Origin: Eubacteriales bacterium
GTDB lineage: Bacteria; Bacillota; Clostridia; Oscillospirales; Oscillospiraceae
Assembly: GCA_030536255.1 (NCBI GenBank)
Contig: JAUNQI010000002.1
Coordinates: 1 to 64,000, forward strand
Direction of reading: 5' to 3'
Length of the DNA stretch: 64,000 nt
A program made the translations under genes and the position numbers. Positions 63,037 through 64,000 of the stretch are shown here, one piece after another. How positions within the stretch are numbered: the first letter of the stretch is position 1; every line of letters starts with the position of its first letter. Below the pieces are notes generated by a model. It was not told where the DNA came from, searched no databases, and saw only the letters and a list, made by a program, of their open reading frames with translations.

Positions 63037-64000
63037 ATGAAAAAAACAGGAATAATTACAGCTGTATTGACTGTTTGTCTGATCTTCTCCATCTGTGCTC
63101 CGGCAGCTTCGGCAGTTGATGCTCCGAGGCTGAAAAGCTCGGATGCATATCTGGTAGTTGATATGAAAACCGGAACAGAGCTGATAGAACTGAACCCGGA
63201 TATGCAGCACTCAATAGCGAGTCTTACAAAAATAATGACCTGTCTTCTGGCGGTTGAAGCCGTTGAAAACGGTACGGTAAGTCTTGAAGATATGGTGACT
63301 GCACAGGACGACTGTTTACAGGGTCTTGACGTATCCAGCTCGAATGCGGGAATCACTCCGGGTGAAACGATGTCCTTCAAGGATCTGCTTTACTGTGCAC
63401 TCGTTCATTCCGCCAATGACGCCTGCAATGTTATCGCTACTCATATTTCAGGCAGCATCGGCGAATTCGTGAGAAAAATGAACGCGCGTGCCGCGGAGCT
63501 CGGATGTGAAAACACGCAATTTGTCGATACAGACGGAATGCTGAACAGAAGTGAGGGACATTACTCATCTCCGAGAGATCTTTACAAAATAACCAGCGAA
63601 GCGCTGAAGCATCCGCTGTTTGCCCAGATTTGCGGAACAGCGGATTATACTGTTTCCGCAACCAATAAGAGGGAGGCGTTTGAGGTCCATAATTCAAACG
63701 CGCTCATGTCCACAAAGGGTATTTACGGAGACCAGTATATCTATTCCGGGGTTTCCGGAGTAAAAACCGGATTTACGAAGCCTGCCGGGTACTGCCTTAT
63801 TTCCGTATGCACGAGGAACAACGAATCCGTAATGTGCATTGTGCTCGGCTGCAACGGTCCGCTTACCTATACGTTTGCGGGAGAATATCAGAACTTTCAG
63901 GACTCCATAACGCTTTATGACTGGGCATTTGCAAACTTTGAGAGCCGCACGGTATTTCTTGCCGGGGAACCGCTCAAAAGGGTCAGCGTTCAGTTCGCGA
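63037..64000 (+). CDS. dacA: D-alanyl-D-alanine carboxypeptidase (partial, runs off the edge)
   Basis: The first 321 codons of a penicillin-binding-protein-5-like serine carboxypeptidase; the stop lies beyond the window. A signal peptide (MKKTGIITAV..., cleavage near ASA) precedes the active-site motifs: S-x-x-K at Ser62-Lys65 (SLTK), SAN at Ser125-Asn127, and KTG at Lys243. It trims the terminal D-Ala of peptidoglycan stems in the cell envelope. It is too long for an ORF caller that needs a stop, but the motifs are complete. Confidence 0.93.
   Translation, partial: MKKTGIITAVLTVCLIFSICAPAASAVDAPRLKSSDAYLVVDMKTGTELIELNPDMQHSIASLTKIMTCLLAVEAVENGTVSLEDMVTAQDDCLQGLDVSSSNAGITPGETMSFKDLLYCALVHSANDACNVIATHISGSIGEFVRKMNARAAELGCENTQFVDTDGMLNRSEGHYSSPRDLYKITSEALKHPLFAQICGTADYTVSATNKREAFEVHNSNALMSTKGIYGDQYIYSGVSGVKTGFTKPAGYCLISVCTRNNESVMCIVLGCNGPLTYTFAGEYQNFQDSITLYDWAFANFESRTVFLAGEPLKRVSVQFA

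Noticed and set aside
62884..63210. Longer start for the lipoprotein gene
   Set aside because: It would cross the D,D-carboxypeptidase promoter and lacks a signal peptide; the lipobox fixes the start at 62880.

Overview
The window looks like chromosomal DNA of a gut-type clostridial Firmicute, probably near Oscillospiraceae/Ruminococcaceae. The evidence is Gram-positive gene order (yggS-sepF-divIVA-ileS-lspA-rluD), sigma-A promoters with AGGAGG-type ribosome binding sites, hairpin terminators, and endonuclease-type MutL next to MutS. The placement is inference from gene content; no 16S gene is present. No phage, complete transposon or CRISPR array was seen.

1-10.5 kb (minus strand) is one long operon: mutL-miaA-yggS-sepF-divIVA-ileS-lspA-rluD and a small membrane protein. 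It covers mismatch repair, tRNA modification, cell division and signal-peptide removal. LspA has an unusual ~265-residue charged tail. 10.6-22.5 kb (plus strand) runs miaB, an FAD oxidoreductase, mutS, a CPBP protease, trmO, a GH13 alpha-glucan hydrolase, glgB and a radical SAM/SPASM protein, many overlapping or nearly abutting.

22.5-36.1 kb is mixed housekeeping and accessory DNA: a secreted LysM protein, a P-loop kinase, DUF523, a SPFH protein, a 5'-nucleotidase, Hsp33, truA, an ABC transporter with a fused N-terminal membrane domain, an XRE regulator coupled to a secreted protein, a glycerol-1-phosphate dehydrogenase-like enzyme and a YtcJ-type amidohydrolase. Two ~43 bp sequences at 32.78 and 34.39 kb, each just after a hairpin terminator, look like orphan 5' ends of group IIC introns.

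36.5-52.8 kb is the most interesting part: one apparent ~16 kb operon. It encodes a ~3,016-residue NRPS (A-T-C-A-T-C-A-T-reductase, with a single-base frameshift in the first A domain), a second NRPS (A-T-truncated C-thioesterase, with Cys replacing the nucleophilic Ser), a MATE exporter fused to an RsbW-like ATPase domain, a membrane SpoIIE/RsbU-like phosphatase that also carries an RsbW-like domain, and an RsbV-like STAS protein. Peptide synthesis, export and a complete partner-switching module thus share one transcript with no sigma factor nearby. This suggests that the switch may act on the exporter or the assembly line rather than on transcription.

53-64 kb returns to housekeeping genes: an AAA/DUF4143 ATPase, tRNA-Asp and tRNA-Thr, dihydrofolate reductase, a deoxyinosine glycosylase, a YczE-like protein, a Dus-type enzyme, an aspartate aminotransferase-like enzyme, folD, an M24 aminopeptidase, a DUF4352-like lipoprotein and the start of a D-Ala-D-Ala carboxypeptidase that runs off the right edge.
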